From contig JACZKP010000161.1 of assembly GCA_014860005.1 (NCBI GenBank), positions 1 through 13,074 of the forward strand: a stretch of 13,074 bases of DNA, read 5' to 3'. Below, piece after piece: positions 1-6,849 of the stretch. This stretch comes from Verrucomicrobiota bacterium (lineage in GTDB: Bacteria > Verrucomicrobiota > Verrucomicrobiae > Limisphaerales > UBA11358). The translations under genes were made by a program, and so were the position numbers. The notes beneath the pieces were generated by a model, which ran no database searches, was not told the DNA's origin, and saw nothing but the letters and a program-made list of their open reading frames with translations. Each line of letters begins with the position of its first letter. Within the stretch, counting starts at the first letter, position 1.

Positions 1-161
1 ATGGTGGAGAACAGCGGCGAATGTTGCGGGTTGAGACACCGAAATCCCCACAAACATTCAATCACCGCCCCAACATTCACACGCGCATTTCCACGCCATA
101 ACCAAGGACAACGCAGGGAGCCAGCGTTTCCTTACGACCACAATTTAGGTTGGGTCGCCGC

Positions 162-202
162 CGCGCCGGTCAGGAATCATTCCCGACCGGCGCGTTGCTT
201 TT
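162..202 (+). terminator. GC-rich hairpin, possible rho-independent terminator
   Basis: A perfect 10-bp inverted repeat, cgcgccggtc (162-171) and gaccggcgcg (185-194), encloses a second small palindrome, ggaat-c-attcc (173-183). Only the 172/184 pair is mismatched, so nearly the whole segment folds on itself. The right arm is followed by ttgctttt (195-202), a weak T-tract on the plus strand. It could terminate a rightward transcript from outside the window, or it could be a dispersed palindromic repeat. The tract is interrupted, so the terminator call is tentative. Confidence 0.4.
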
Positions 203-664
203 CTGGAGGGACACGCTTGCGCGAGTAAAGCGGGCAGGGCAGGGGGCCGGCAGTTGCCGCGCTGGGGTTATGCAGGCGGTCTGCGGACGGATTACGGGTC
301 GGTTGCAGCGGCGCTGCCTGGGGGAAGCTGAAACGCGCCCAAGGCGCCAAACGGATCACGCCGGAAATCCGCCTGTCCCGGTTCCGGCGGATCGGCTGAA
401 AGCGGCAGTCGTTTCACACCTTCTTGCGCCAATATATGGTGCGTTGGGAATTTCATACCTTTTCCAGAGCGTCGCCAGCGTGAATCTAAGTCTCTAATGC
501 GTAGGCTGTTGTCTGCTGGACGCGCTGCGTGGCGGGCTTGCGCCAACTTCACACCTCGGCCAGTTCGGACTGCCGGGCACCAGCCTCGCTCAAGTCCCGG
601 AGGAATAGCTGGTTGAGTAAGTAGTTGGCTTTCTGTCTCTTTCCATCACTTTCGCCATCTTATG

Positions 665-706
665 GGGGAACCCGCAATTGCGGTTTCGGGCATGTTCCCC
701 ATGCCC
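665..706. other. Overlapping, mutually exclusive hairpins downstream of glgA
   Basis: Two stems compete for the same bases. Stem A pairs ggggaac (665-671) with gttcccc (694-700) and contains the perfect palindrome ccgcaattgcgg (672-683). Stem B pairs gggcatg (688-694) with catgccc (700-706) around a 5-nt loop. The structure lies 30-70 nt past the leftward glgA stop codon, so it may protect or end that transcript. There is no U-tract on the minus strand, so a classical intrinsic terminator is not supported. Confidence 0.35.
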
Positions 707-735
707 TATATTACTATAAACAATGTCTGTTATAT

Positions 736-2382
736 TTAATTCACAACTGGGCCGTATGCTCTCAGATAAGCCCCTACCGTCCTTTGCCAGGAAAAATCAC
801 GGTTCATGGCGTTGCGTCGGTAACGTCCGAGCAATGCTGGTGCTTCGTAGATTGCCAAGGCTTTGCGCATTGCCTTAGACAACGCTCGGGCGGAGTAATC
901 CATGAACTTGATGCCGTTGGCTTCGGACGAGTTCTCCGTCACGTCCATAACCGTGTCATCCAGACCTCCAGTGACGCGCACAATGGGAATTGTGCCGTAA
1001 CGCAGGCTGTACATTTGATTCAAACCGCAGGGTTCAAATTTAGACGGCATCAAATAGAAATCGCAGGCTGCCTCAATCCGGTGCGACAAGACCTGGTTGT
1101 AGCCCAGTTGGACAGCAACCTTGGTTGGAAACCGGTGAGCCAAATCTCGGAATGCGTGTTCGTATTCCGCCGCACCGCTGCCGAGCAAGACCAATTGCAT
1201 GTCGGTCCGCAACATTTCCTCCAGCGCCCCGAGTTCGATATCCACGCCTTTCTGGTCGGTCAATCGTGTTATGGTGCCGAAGAGCGGCGTGTTGGCGCGG
1301 ACGGGCAGGCCCATTTCCTTCTGCAATTCCAGTTTGTTCCCCAGCTTGCCAGCCAGCCGTCGGATCGAGTAGGGGTGCTTAAGGTATGGATTGGCCGTGG
1401 TGTTCCATTCCTCGTAATCCACGCCGTTCAGGATGCCGACCAGGCGGCTTTGGCGCTTGCGCAGAATCCCGTCCAAGGCGCAGCCGAATTCCTCGGTCGT
1501 GATTTCGCGGGCGTAACGCGGGCTGACCGTGGTGAGAACATCCGCGTACGCGATCCCTGCTTTGAGGCAATTCAACAGGCCATAGAATTCCGCGCCCTCC
1601 GGATGGAAATAATCGAGCGGCAGATTCGTCAGATCGTACGCCGTGCGCGGAAAAATTCCCTGGTAAGCAAGATTGTGAATGGTCAGGCAGACCGTTGGCG
1701 GACTCCCCCACCCTTCGGCGTGAGATTGATGGCGAATCAGCACCGGCACCAGCCCCGCCTGCCAATCATTGACGTGAACGACGTCCGGGCGCCACGGCAG
1801 GTAGCGCGCCAGATGCGCCACGCATTTTGAGAAAAAAATGAACCGCTCGGCATTGTCCGGGTAATCAGTGCCGGACTCATTATACAAACCAGCCCGATCA
1901 TAATAGTCAGGTTTGTGAATGAAATAAATCTTGAGCCGGGGCATCGGCTCCATTGCCCACAGTTCCGCTTCAACCCGCTTTGTTCCGAGTGGCAAATCAA
2001 ACATCCAGTCCACGCGGCGCATTTCCGGGTATCGTTCTTTGATGCCGCGGTACAGCGGCGTGACGATGGCCACTTGATGACCAGCTTGGGCCAGCGCTTT
2101 GCCCAACGCGCCCACCATGTCCGCCAGACCACCCGTCTTGGAAAACGGATGCACTTCGCTGCTGGCCAGGAGAATTCGACGCGAAGGAGCAATCGCAGCC
2201 TGAGATGGTTGCTGGATCTCGTGCGAGACCGATTTCTTGCGGGGCTGCTTCGGGATGGCCTTTGGATTCTTTACCGCAATCCGCCGTCGTGGTTTACTCG
2301 TCGCCGTTTTATTCCTGGCCGCCGGCACGGGAACCGACGACTTGCGCGGACTGGGTCGGGAGCGGGATTTGCGAAGCGCCAT
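736..2382 (-). CDS. glgA: Glycogen synthase (ADP-glucose, GT5) with basic N-terminal extension
   Basis: Adds glucose from ADP-glucose to the non-reducing end of a growing alpha-1,4-glucan in cytoplasmic glycogen synthesis. The core starts near residue 69 (RRILLASSEVHPFSKTGG), with the KTGGL nucleotide-sugar motif at residues 82-86. The C-terminal half has the GT5 hallmark around SKFEPCGLNQMYSLRYGT and the TGGLDDTV segment. Usual family length is about 480 residues. This one has 548 because of a 68-residue leader rich in Lys, Arg, Pro and Ser: 18 Lys/Arg in the first 50 residues and no acidic residue before Glu55. It has no hydrophobic segment, so it is not a signal peptide. The ATG lies 12 nt after the serS stop without a clear Shine-Dalgarno, suggesting an operon with coupled translation. 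No other ATG occurs before the core. The family call is secure; the start is less so. Confidence 0.95.
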   Translation of the reverse strand: MALRKSRSRPSPRKSSVPVPAARNKTATSKPRRRIAVKNPKAIPKQPRKKSVSHEIQQPSQAAIAPSRRILLASSEVHPFSKTGGLADMVGALGKALAQAGHQVAIVTPLYRGIKERYPEMRRVDWMFDLPLGTKRVEAELWAMEPMPRLKIYFIHKPDYYDRAGLYNESGTDYPDNAERFIFFSKCVAHLARYLPWRPDVVHVNDWQAGLVPVLIRHQSHAEGWGSPPTVCLTIHNLAYQGIFPRTAYDLTNLPLDYFHPEGAEFYGLLNCLKAGIAYADVLTTVSPRYAREITTEEFGCALDGILRKRQSRLVGILNGVDYEEWNTTANPYLKHPYSIRRLAGKLGNKLELQKEMGLPVRANTPLFGTITRLTDQKGVDIELGALEEMLRTDMQLVLLGSGAAEYEHAFRDLAHRFPTKVAVQLGYNQVLSHRIEAACDFYLMPSKFEPCGLNQMYSLRYGTIPIVRVTGGLDDTVMDVTENSSEANGIKFMDYSARALSKAMRKALAIYEAPALLGRYRRNAMNRDFSWQRTVGAYLRAYGPVVN

Positions 2383-2394
2383 TAGTTGCGTTGG

Positions 2395-3696
2395 CTAAGT
2401 GGTGATTCGATCTGCCTTCAGATACGGCTGTAACAACGGCGGGATCAACACGCTGCCATCCGCCTGTTGATACGTTTCCACCAGCGCCACAAACAATCGT
2501 GCCAGCGCCGTGCCGCTGCCGTTCAGAACGTGCGGGAAACGATTTTCGCCGGACTCCGACTTGAACCGCAGATTCATCCGCCGCGCCTGGAAGTCCTCGC
2601 AGTTCGAGACGCTGGAAACTTCGAGGTAGCTCCCCTGCCCTGGCGACCACACCTCCAAATCGTAAGTCTTCGCGCTGGCAAAACCCATGTCGCCAGTGCA
2701 GAGCAGCACCACACGGTAATGCAAACCTAGCAATTGCAGCACGCGCTCGGCGTTTGCCACCATTTTCTCGTGCTCATCGTAACCGTGCTCGGGCTTCACA
2801 ATCTTGATCAATTCCACCTTGTCGAACTGATGCACGCGGATCATGCCGCGCGTGCCCACACCCGCCGCCCCCGCTTCGCCACGAAAACACGGTGTGTAAG
2901 CGCAGTAATGAATGGGCAACTGGCTTTCCTTGAGAATTTCCTCGCGATGGATATTTGCCACGGGCGTCTCGGCGGTGGGGATTAAATAAAGCTTGCCCAG
3001 CGCATCGCTTCGGTCGCCTTCCGCAAGGCCGTAATACTGATCCGAAAATTTGGGAAACTGACCCACGCCCTCCAGGCAATGCGGACCGACCACGAACGGT
3101 GGCGAAACCTCCGTATAACCATGCTCGCGCGTGTGCAAATCCAGCAGGAACTGGATCAATGCCCGTTCCAGCCGCGCGCCCCAGTTTGTGTAGAGAATGA
3201 ACCCGCTGCCCGACAACTTTGCCGCCCGCGCGAAATCGACGAGCTTCAAATGCTCACACAGTTCCACGTGCGATTTAGGCTTGAAAGCGAATGTCGGCTT
3301 GTCACCCACCTCGCGCACAATGACGTTATCCGCCGCGCTGGCGCCCACTTTCACGGATTCGTGCGGCAGGTTGGGGAGTTGAAGCATCAGTTTCGCACGC
3401 GCCGCCTCAGCCGCCGCCGCTTGCTTGTCCAATTCTGCGATCCGGTCGCCTAGGTCACGCGTCTCCTTCTTCTTGGCCTCAGCTTCGTCCGGCTTCTTCT
3501 GCGCCATCAACGCCCCGATTTCCTTGGACACACGATTGCGCTGGGCCTTGAGCGATTCCACATCGGCGAGTGCCTTACGACGCAGGTCGTCATGTTCGAG
3601 GACGCCGTCAATCATCTTCTCCTCCCCGGCCCCGCGCGTGGCCAGACGTTGGCGCACAAACTCCGGCCTTTCGCGAATCAATTTGATGTCGAGCAC
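2395..3696 (-). CDS. serS: Seryl-tRNA synthetase
   Basis: Charges tRNA-Ser (and tRNA-Sec where present) with serine using ATP, in the cytoplasm. The 433-residue product has the standard class II SerRS layout. An N-terminal coiled-coil tRNA-binding arm covers roughly residues 30-105 and is rich in Lys, Glu and Ala. Motif 2 lies in the CFRGEAGAAGVGTRGMIRVH region. Motif 3 is near the C-terminus (LNGSGTALARLFVALVETYQ). I chose the GTG at 3696 because the protein then begins VLDIKLIRERPEFV, the usual SerRS N-terminus (normally MLDIKLIR). The upstream ATG at 3804 would add 36 unrelated residues, and the probable promoter lies inside that extension. The start appears leaderless (see the promoter entry). 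It is followed by glgA after 12 nt. Confidence 0.96.
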   Translation of the reverse strand: MLDIKLIRERPEFVRQRLATRGAGEEKMIDGVLEHDDLRRKALADVESLKAQRNRVSKEIGALMAQKKPDEAEAKKKETRDLGDRIAELDKQAAAAEAARAKLMLQLPNLPHESVKVGASAADNVIVREVGDKPTFAFKPKSHVELCEHLKLVDFARAAKLSGSGFILYTNWGARLERALIQFLLDLHTREHGYTEVSPPFVVGPHCLEGVGQFPKFSDQYYGLAEGDRSDALGKLYLIPTAETPVANIHREEILKESQLPIHYCAYTPCFRGEAGAAGVGTRGMIRVHQFDKVELIKIVKPEHGYDEHEKMVANAERVLQLLGLHYRVVLLCTGDMGFASAKTYDLEVWSPGQGSYLEVSSVSNCEDFQARRMNLRFKSESGENRFPHVLNGSGTALARLFVALVETYQQADGSVLIPPLLQPYLKADRITT

Positions 3697-3702
3697 GCGC
3701 GG

Positions 3703-3730
3703 ATTATAGGAACGCAAGAGTGTGTCGCAA
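3703..3730 (-). promoter_or_regulatory. Predicted serS promoter giving a leaderless mRNA
   Basis: Read on the minus strand: TTGCGA (3730-3725), a 16-nt spacer, then a perfect TATAAT (3708-3703), then CCGCGC and the GTG start at 3696. The expected transcription start, 7 nt after the last base of the -10 box, falls on the G of GTG. No Shine-Dalgarno could fit in between. The hexamers and spacing are seen directly; leaderless initiation is inferred. Confidence 0.6.
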
Positions 3731-3887
3731 GGCGGAAGCCCGAATGCGCGGGCGCGGCTCAAGTGAGCCTGCCGCCTGTCCCATTCGGGGAGATGCCGTG
3801 GCAAAACGCAGGAAGGATGAGAATCGGCTGGCGAATTTCACGCGGCATGGTTAATTGCAGAGCAAACATTTGGATTTGGCTCAGACA

Positions 3888-4331
3888 ATGAAAATCACGG
3901 ACGTACTACGGGCGGAACACACGGTGTTTCACAATCTCTTTGACCACATCGAAGCGGTCGCACCGCGGCACAAGCTGCTGGCGCAAGTCAAGTCATTGGC
4001 CGACACGCTGGAATCATTGCTTCGCGCGCATTCGAAGACCGAGGATGAGTTGTTCATCGCGCCGCTGGAGCATTGCCTGGAGCAAATCGGTCAGCGCGAT
4101 ATTTTTCATGAGGAGCACGAAGAAATTGACCGGCAGTTGCTCGAAGTGCAAAAGGCCAGGTCGGTGAAAGGGGCCCGCCAGAACCTGCTCAAGGCCGTCG
4201 CCGCTTCCCGCAAACATTTTGACAAGGAGGAACGCATCGTGTTCCCGCTGGCGGAACGAGTCTTGAAGGCGCGGACGCTCACTGACCTGGGTGAAGAGTG
4301 GATGAAGCGCCGCGAGGCGGCTTTGCGCTGA
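3888..4331 (+). CDS. Hemerythrin HHE-domain protein
   Basis: Small cytoplasmic four-helix protein of the hemerythrin HHE family, expected to hold a non-haem di-iron centre. Family members are linked to oxygen or nitric oxide sensing, iron handling or repair of damaged iron centres; the exact role here is unknown. Candidate metal ligands are visible: His11 and/or His15 in EHTVFHNLFDH, the HxxxE pair His48/Glu52, His74 and His77 in FHEEHEE, and the HxxxE pair His110/Glu114. The product is 147 residues, close to a single HHE domain. I chose the ATG at 3888 (MKITDVLRAEH) over an upstream TTG at 3855, since known members start just before the first ligand helix. It is divergent from serS and convergent with the M14 gene, so it is probably transcribed alone. 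No fused DNA-binding or signalling domain is seen. Confidence 0.88.
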   Translation: MKITDVLRAEHTVFHNLFDHIEAVAPRHKLLAQVKSLADTLESLLRAHSKTEDELFIAPLEHCLEQIGQRDIFHEEHEEIDRQLLEVQKARSVKGARQNLLKAVAASRKHFDKEERIVFPLAERVLKARTLTDLGEEWMKRREAALR

Positions 4332-4377
4332 TCAGGAGTCTCACTCACCGAAGCCGGTTCAATCGCCCACTACGGTT

Positions 4378-5178
4378 TCAAAGCATGGGCGTGTGTATCT
4401 GCTGACTTCGGAGAGCTGCATTTACCCCGGCGACAAGCCCGTCAACCCGGACGGACAGGGCAAAATCCGAGGGTGCTTCCAAGGTGTACGAAAGCTGCGT
4501 CTTATGGCTCACCAGATAGAAGGCTTCGGGCCACTGCGGTCGCGAACGCGGGTCGGTTTCTGGACGAATGATTCCATCCCTGGCGGGACGGCCTTCGATG
4601 TTATCCGACAGGTCAATGGGACAAAGCTCGCGGACGGCTGCGACGATGGAATCCGCCAATGAGCGGCGGTTGTCGAGATTGAGTTCGTAAACATAAAACC
4701 CGTGCGATTCCCAATCCTCATGCAGGCACAGACAAAGATCAAAGGTTGGTTGCTTTTCCAACCACACGACATGCGCCCTGATTTCATCGCTTTGCAGATG
4801 CAGGTAATCGCGATTTAGGTCAATGCCCTGTCCGTTCTCGCGGCGGTTCAGATCAAAACCACCGGGATTCAGACACGGGCAAAACCATAGATCGAGATTG
4901 TGCGGCCAACGATTCTCCTCAAGCAGCCGTAGTGCGGCCAGCGGGCCGGCGGGTTCGTCTCCGTGAATGCCGGCACTCAGGTAAATTCTTTGCGCGCCAG
5001 TGGCAGACGAGTGCGAACTCAATCGCTTGAACGCGACGAGATTCGCTCCCGACGCAACGGGGATCTCCTCCAAAACCCAACCGTGCGCATGAGCCGCAGT
5101 CGCGCAAGCGCGCAAGACTTCCGCAATGGCAATCGTTTCGCCAAAGTAACCGCCGGAATTCTTGCCCACGCGCTGCAA
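4378..5178 (-). CDS. M14-family zinc carboxypeptidase/deacylase (MpaA- or AstE-like)
   Basis: A metallohydrolase of the M14 superfamily. Zinc ligands fit the family pattern: His72 and Glu75 in GIHGDEPAG and His153 in CLHEDW. The substrate-binding segment CLNPGGFDLNRRENG and the DLNRDY element (residues 120-125) are typical of murein-peptide amidase MpaA-like and aspartoacylase/succinylglutamate desuccinylase-like members. A Glu in TLEAPSDF near residue 233 is the likely catalytic base. With 266 residues and no signal peptide, it is probably cytoplasmic, acting on imported peptides or an acylated amino acid; the substrate cannot be told from sequence. The start is a TTG preceded by GAGGAAGA, a plausible ribosome binding site. 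A GTG three codons later is an alternative. It follows bioB by 44 nt in the same direction, suggesting co-transcription without an obvious functional link. Confidence 0.82.
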   Translation of the reverse strand: MQRVGKNSGGYFGETIAIAEVLRACATAAHAHGWVLEEIPVASGANLVAFKRLSSHSSATGAQRIYLSAGIHGDEPAGPLAALRLLEENRWPHNLDLWFCPCLNPGGFDLNRRENGQGIDLNRDYLHLQSDEIRAHVVWLEKQPTFDLCLCLHEDWESHGFYVYELNLDNRRSLADSIVAAVRELCPIDLSDNIEGRPARDGIIRPETDPRSRPQWPEAFYLVSHKTQLSYTLEAPSDFALSVRVDGLVAGVNAALRSQQIHTPML

Positions 5179-5222
5179 TCTTCCTCTACTGAGTTTACCG
5201 CGAACGCGTCAGGCGCCGAGCC

Positions 5223-6320
5223 TTACTTGGCGAAGACTGGTTCCGGTTGCGTTTCCGCGTGGTGGCATTCACCACCCGCGTCTTCCTGATCGCTGAAGCC
5301 GTGCTTGTCCCAACTCGGATCCAAGCCGAGGTCCTTGAGCATTTGGAGATCCTTCTCGACCGATTGATTGATGGTCGTGAGGTAATTGCCCACCATCATT
5401 GCGCTGGCTCCGGCCATGAAAATCATGCTCTGGCAATCACGCAGATTCACCGCGCGGCCTCCCGCCACCATGATTTCCTGGCGCGGCAGGATGAAGCGGA
5501 AACAGGCGATGCTCTTGAGCACTTCCATCGGCGGCAACGGCTCCCGATCTTGAAACGGGGTGCCGGGAATGGGGTTGAGAATGTTGATCGGCACAACGTT
5601 TGCCCCCAGTTCCTTGAGTGAGAATGCCAGTTCGCAACGATCAGCCCGCGTTTCGCCCATGCCGATGATACCGCCGGAACAAATCCCGATGCCCGCCGCC
5701 TTCAGATGCTTGATCGTTTGGACCCGCTCCTCGTAACTGTGCGTCGTGCAGACCTTCTCATAGAAACCGCGCGAGGTTTCCAGATTGTGATTGTAACACT
5801 CGACGCCCGCTTGCTTGAGACGATCCGCGACGCGCTGGCTCTTGATGATGCCCAGCGACGCGTCAGGCCGCGCCTTGCCATCTTGCTTCATGGCCTCGAA
5901 TCGTTCGCACAGTTCATCCAACACCGGGCCTTCGTCCAGTCCGCGCCACGCAGCCACCAAACCCAACCCGACGACCCCATTCGCCCGGGCTTCCTCGGCG
6001 GCGCTGAGGATGGACTTTTCGTCAATTAAACTGTAGCGCGGCGAGTCGGTTTGATAGAGCGCGGACTGCGAGCAAAAGCGGCAATTCTCCGAACAACCAC
6101 CCGCCTTGATGTTGATGATGGAACAAAGATGAACCTTGTTGCCCTTGAACCGCTCGCGGATGCGATTGGCCCAGGACATCAAATCGAAAATGTCCGCCGT
6201 GCCTTCAAGTTCGAACAGCCATTCTCCCTCAGCTCGGGTGATTTCGCCGCCCTGAAGCACACGCTTCCCCAATTCGGCAATCCGGCTGTGGTTCGTCACG
6301 TCAATCTTTCCTTCGGTCAT
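5223..6320 (-). CDS. bioB: Biotin synthase (radical SAM)
   Basis: Inserts sulfur into dethiobiotin to make biotin, the last step of the pathway, using S-adenosylmethionine, a [4Fe-4S] cluster and a sacrificial [2Fe-2S] cluster. The radical SAM motif CSENCRFC gives Cys76, Cys80 and Cys83. The BioB-specific YNHNLETS segment, the second-cluster cysteines (in KVCTTHSYEER and GICSGGIIGMGE) and the NPIPGTPF and AGGRAVNL blocks are all present. The product is 365 residues, somewhat longer than the E. coli enzyme because of an acidic, His/Cys-containing C-terminal tail (SDQEDAGGECHHAE). I chose the ATG at 6320 (MTEGKIDVTNHSRIAELG); an upstream ATG at 6428 adds 36 residues unlike the family. No other bio gene is in the window, so the biotin genes are not clustered here. 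Confidence 0.96.
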   Translation of the reverse strand: MTEGKIDVTNHSRIAELGKRVLQGGEITRAEGEWLFELEGTADIFDLMSWANRIRERFKGNKVHLCSIINIKAGGCSENCRFCSQSALYQTDSPRYSLIDEKSILSAAEEARANGVVGLGLVAAWRGLDEGPVLDELCERFEAMKQDGKARPDASLGIIKSQRVADRLKQAGVECYNHNLETSRGFYEKVCTTHSYEERVQTIKHLKAAGIGICSGGIIGMGETRADRCELAFSLKELGANVVPINILNPIPGTPFQDREPLPPMEVLKSIACFRFILPRQEIMVAGGRAVNLRDCQSMIFMAGASAMMVGNYLTTINQSVEKDLQMLKDLGLDPSWDKHGFSDQEDAGGECHHAETQPEPVFAK

Positions 6321-6327
6321 GGTTGAC

Positions 6328-6355
6328 AGCTTAAATGAATCCGCCTCCGGCGCAA
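6328..6355 (-). promoter_or_regulatory. Weak candidate bioB promoter close to the start codon
   Basis: On the minus strand: TTGCGC (6355-6350), a 16-nt spacer, TAAGCT (6333-6328), then 7 nt to the bioB ATG. The -35-like box resembles that of serS (TTGCGA), and the start would again be nearly leaderless. The -10 box matches the consensus at only three of six positions, so this is weak on its own. No Shine-Dalgarno is visible before the ATG. Confidence 0.22.
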
Positions 6356-6424
6356 GTCCCCACCTGCGATGCGACTGTCGAAAGGTATGGCCGGTTGGAT
6401 TCCTGCGGCTGGGGGTAAAGAACA

Positions 6425-6673
6425 TCACGACCGGCTGTTTTTTCGCACGGATACAGGTGAACGCCGATGATCGGCGATCACGGGCAGCACGATGTCGTAA
6501 TGCTGCTCCTGGAATTTGAGAACAATCTGGACCCCGGAAATCTCGTGCGCCAGACAGTAATCAATCGCCGAAGTGGAACTCAGGAAACTCATGGCCTCCA
6601 ACGTGTCTGCCGACCAACTGCCGGATTCTTTGAGATAATGGCCCGTGGTTTTGTGCTGGAGCAGAATCTTCAT
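6425..6673 (-). CDS. Small conserved hypothetical protein (82 aa)
   Basis: I recognise no named domain. From ATG 6673 the product reads MKILLQHKTTGHYLKESG… and includes the segments FLSSTSAIDYCLAHEISGVQ and IVLKFQEQHYDIVLPV. It is a compact mixed alpha/beta protein with no signal peptide or membrane segment, probably cytoplasmic. The pattern 'MKxLLQHKxTxxYL … AxDFxxxxxAxxFCxxHxLxxVQxVLxF … DIVLP' is one I associate with short uncharacterised proteins from Verrucomicrobiota; this is from memory and unverified. The open frame extends upstream to 6799, but the added 42 residues are Arg/Cys-rich and unlike the rest, so I prefer the internal ATG. It lies between the MqnD-family gene (176 nt upstream) and bioB (104 nt downstream), same strand. 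The last dozen residues (HRRSPVSVRKNSRS) may be non-conserved read-through. Confidence 0.6.
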   Translation of the reverse strand: MKILLQHKTTGHYLKESGSWSADTLEAMSFLSSTSAIDYCLAHEISGVQIVLKFQEQHYDIVLPVIADHRRSPVSVRKNSRS

Positions 6674-6771
6674 CGCAGTGGCAATGGTCTGACACGGACA
6701 CGAGCCGCATTGCCCGTGTGAAACGATGTTCCTGCACCGATGGCGGGCAATTAGTGGCTGGCTTGGACGGC

Positions 6772-6799
6772 ATCTTAATCCCCTGCCCTGCAATGGCAA
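6772..6799 (-). promoter_or_regulatory. Candidate promoter upstream of the 82-aa gene
   Basis: On the minus strand: TTGCCA (6799-6794), a 16-nt spacer, TAAGAT (6777-6772), about 100 nt before the ATG at 6673. This lies in the 176-nt gap after the MqnD-family gene. It would allow the 82-aa gene and bioB to be transcribed separately. It is a consensus match only, with no supporting element. Confidence 0.22.
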
Positions 6800-6849
6800 T
6801 TCTTTTTCCGCCCGGTTTTGGAATCGGATCGGAAGGGCGACCGCGTGTG

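Larger units (their letters stand above)
1..735. other. Gene-free stretch with hairpins only
   Basis: I recognise no protein or RNA gene here. The short open frames on both strands (1-228, 150-497 and 292-552) have no recognisable motif, no ribosome binding site and Arg/Pro/Ala-rich compositions typical of chance reading of GC-rich DNA. No tRNA, tmRNA, RNase P or riboswitch consensus was seen. Two structured spots are listed separately (162-194 and 665-706). A weaker 7-bp hairpin pairs 367-373 with 386-392. The segment next to the glgA 3' end (705-745) is noticeably AT-rich compared with its surroundings. It may be the decayed flank of something outside the window. Confidence 0.5.

Noticed and set aside
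1..552. Open frames at 1-228, 150-497 and 292-552 as genes
   Set aside because: No ribosome site, domain or protein-like composition, and one runs straight through the hairpin at 162-194.
625..1830. Long plus-strand open frame of 401 codons opposite glgA
   Set aside because: It is antisense to a gene with clear GT5 motifs; its Gln/His/Arg-rich composition matches no family and is a codon-bias shadow.
3697..3804. N-terminal extension of serS from the ATG at 3804
   Set aside because: The 36 extra residues are unlike SerRS, and a consensus promoter lies within them.
4332..4377. Bidirectional terminator between the convergent hemerythrin and M14 genes
   Set aside because: The 46-nt gap contains no convincing stem followed by a T-run in either direction.
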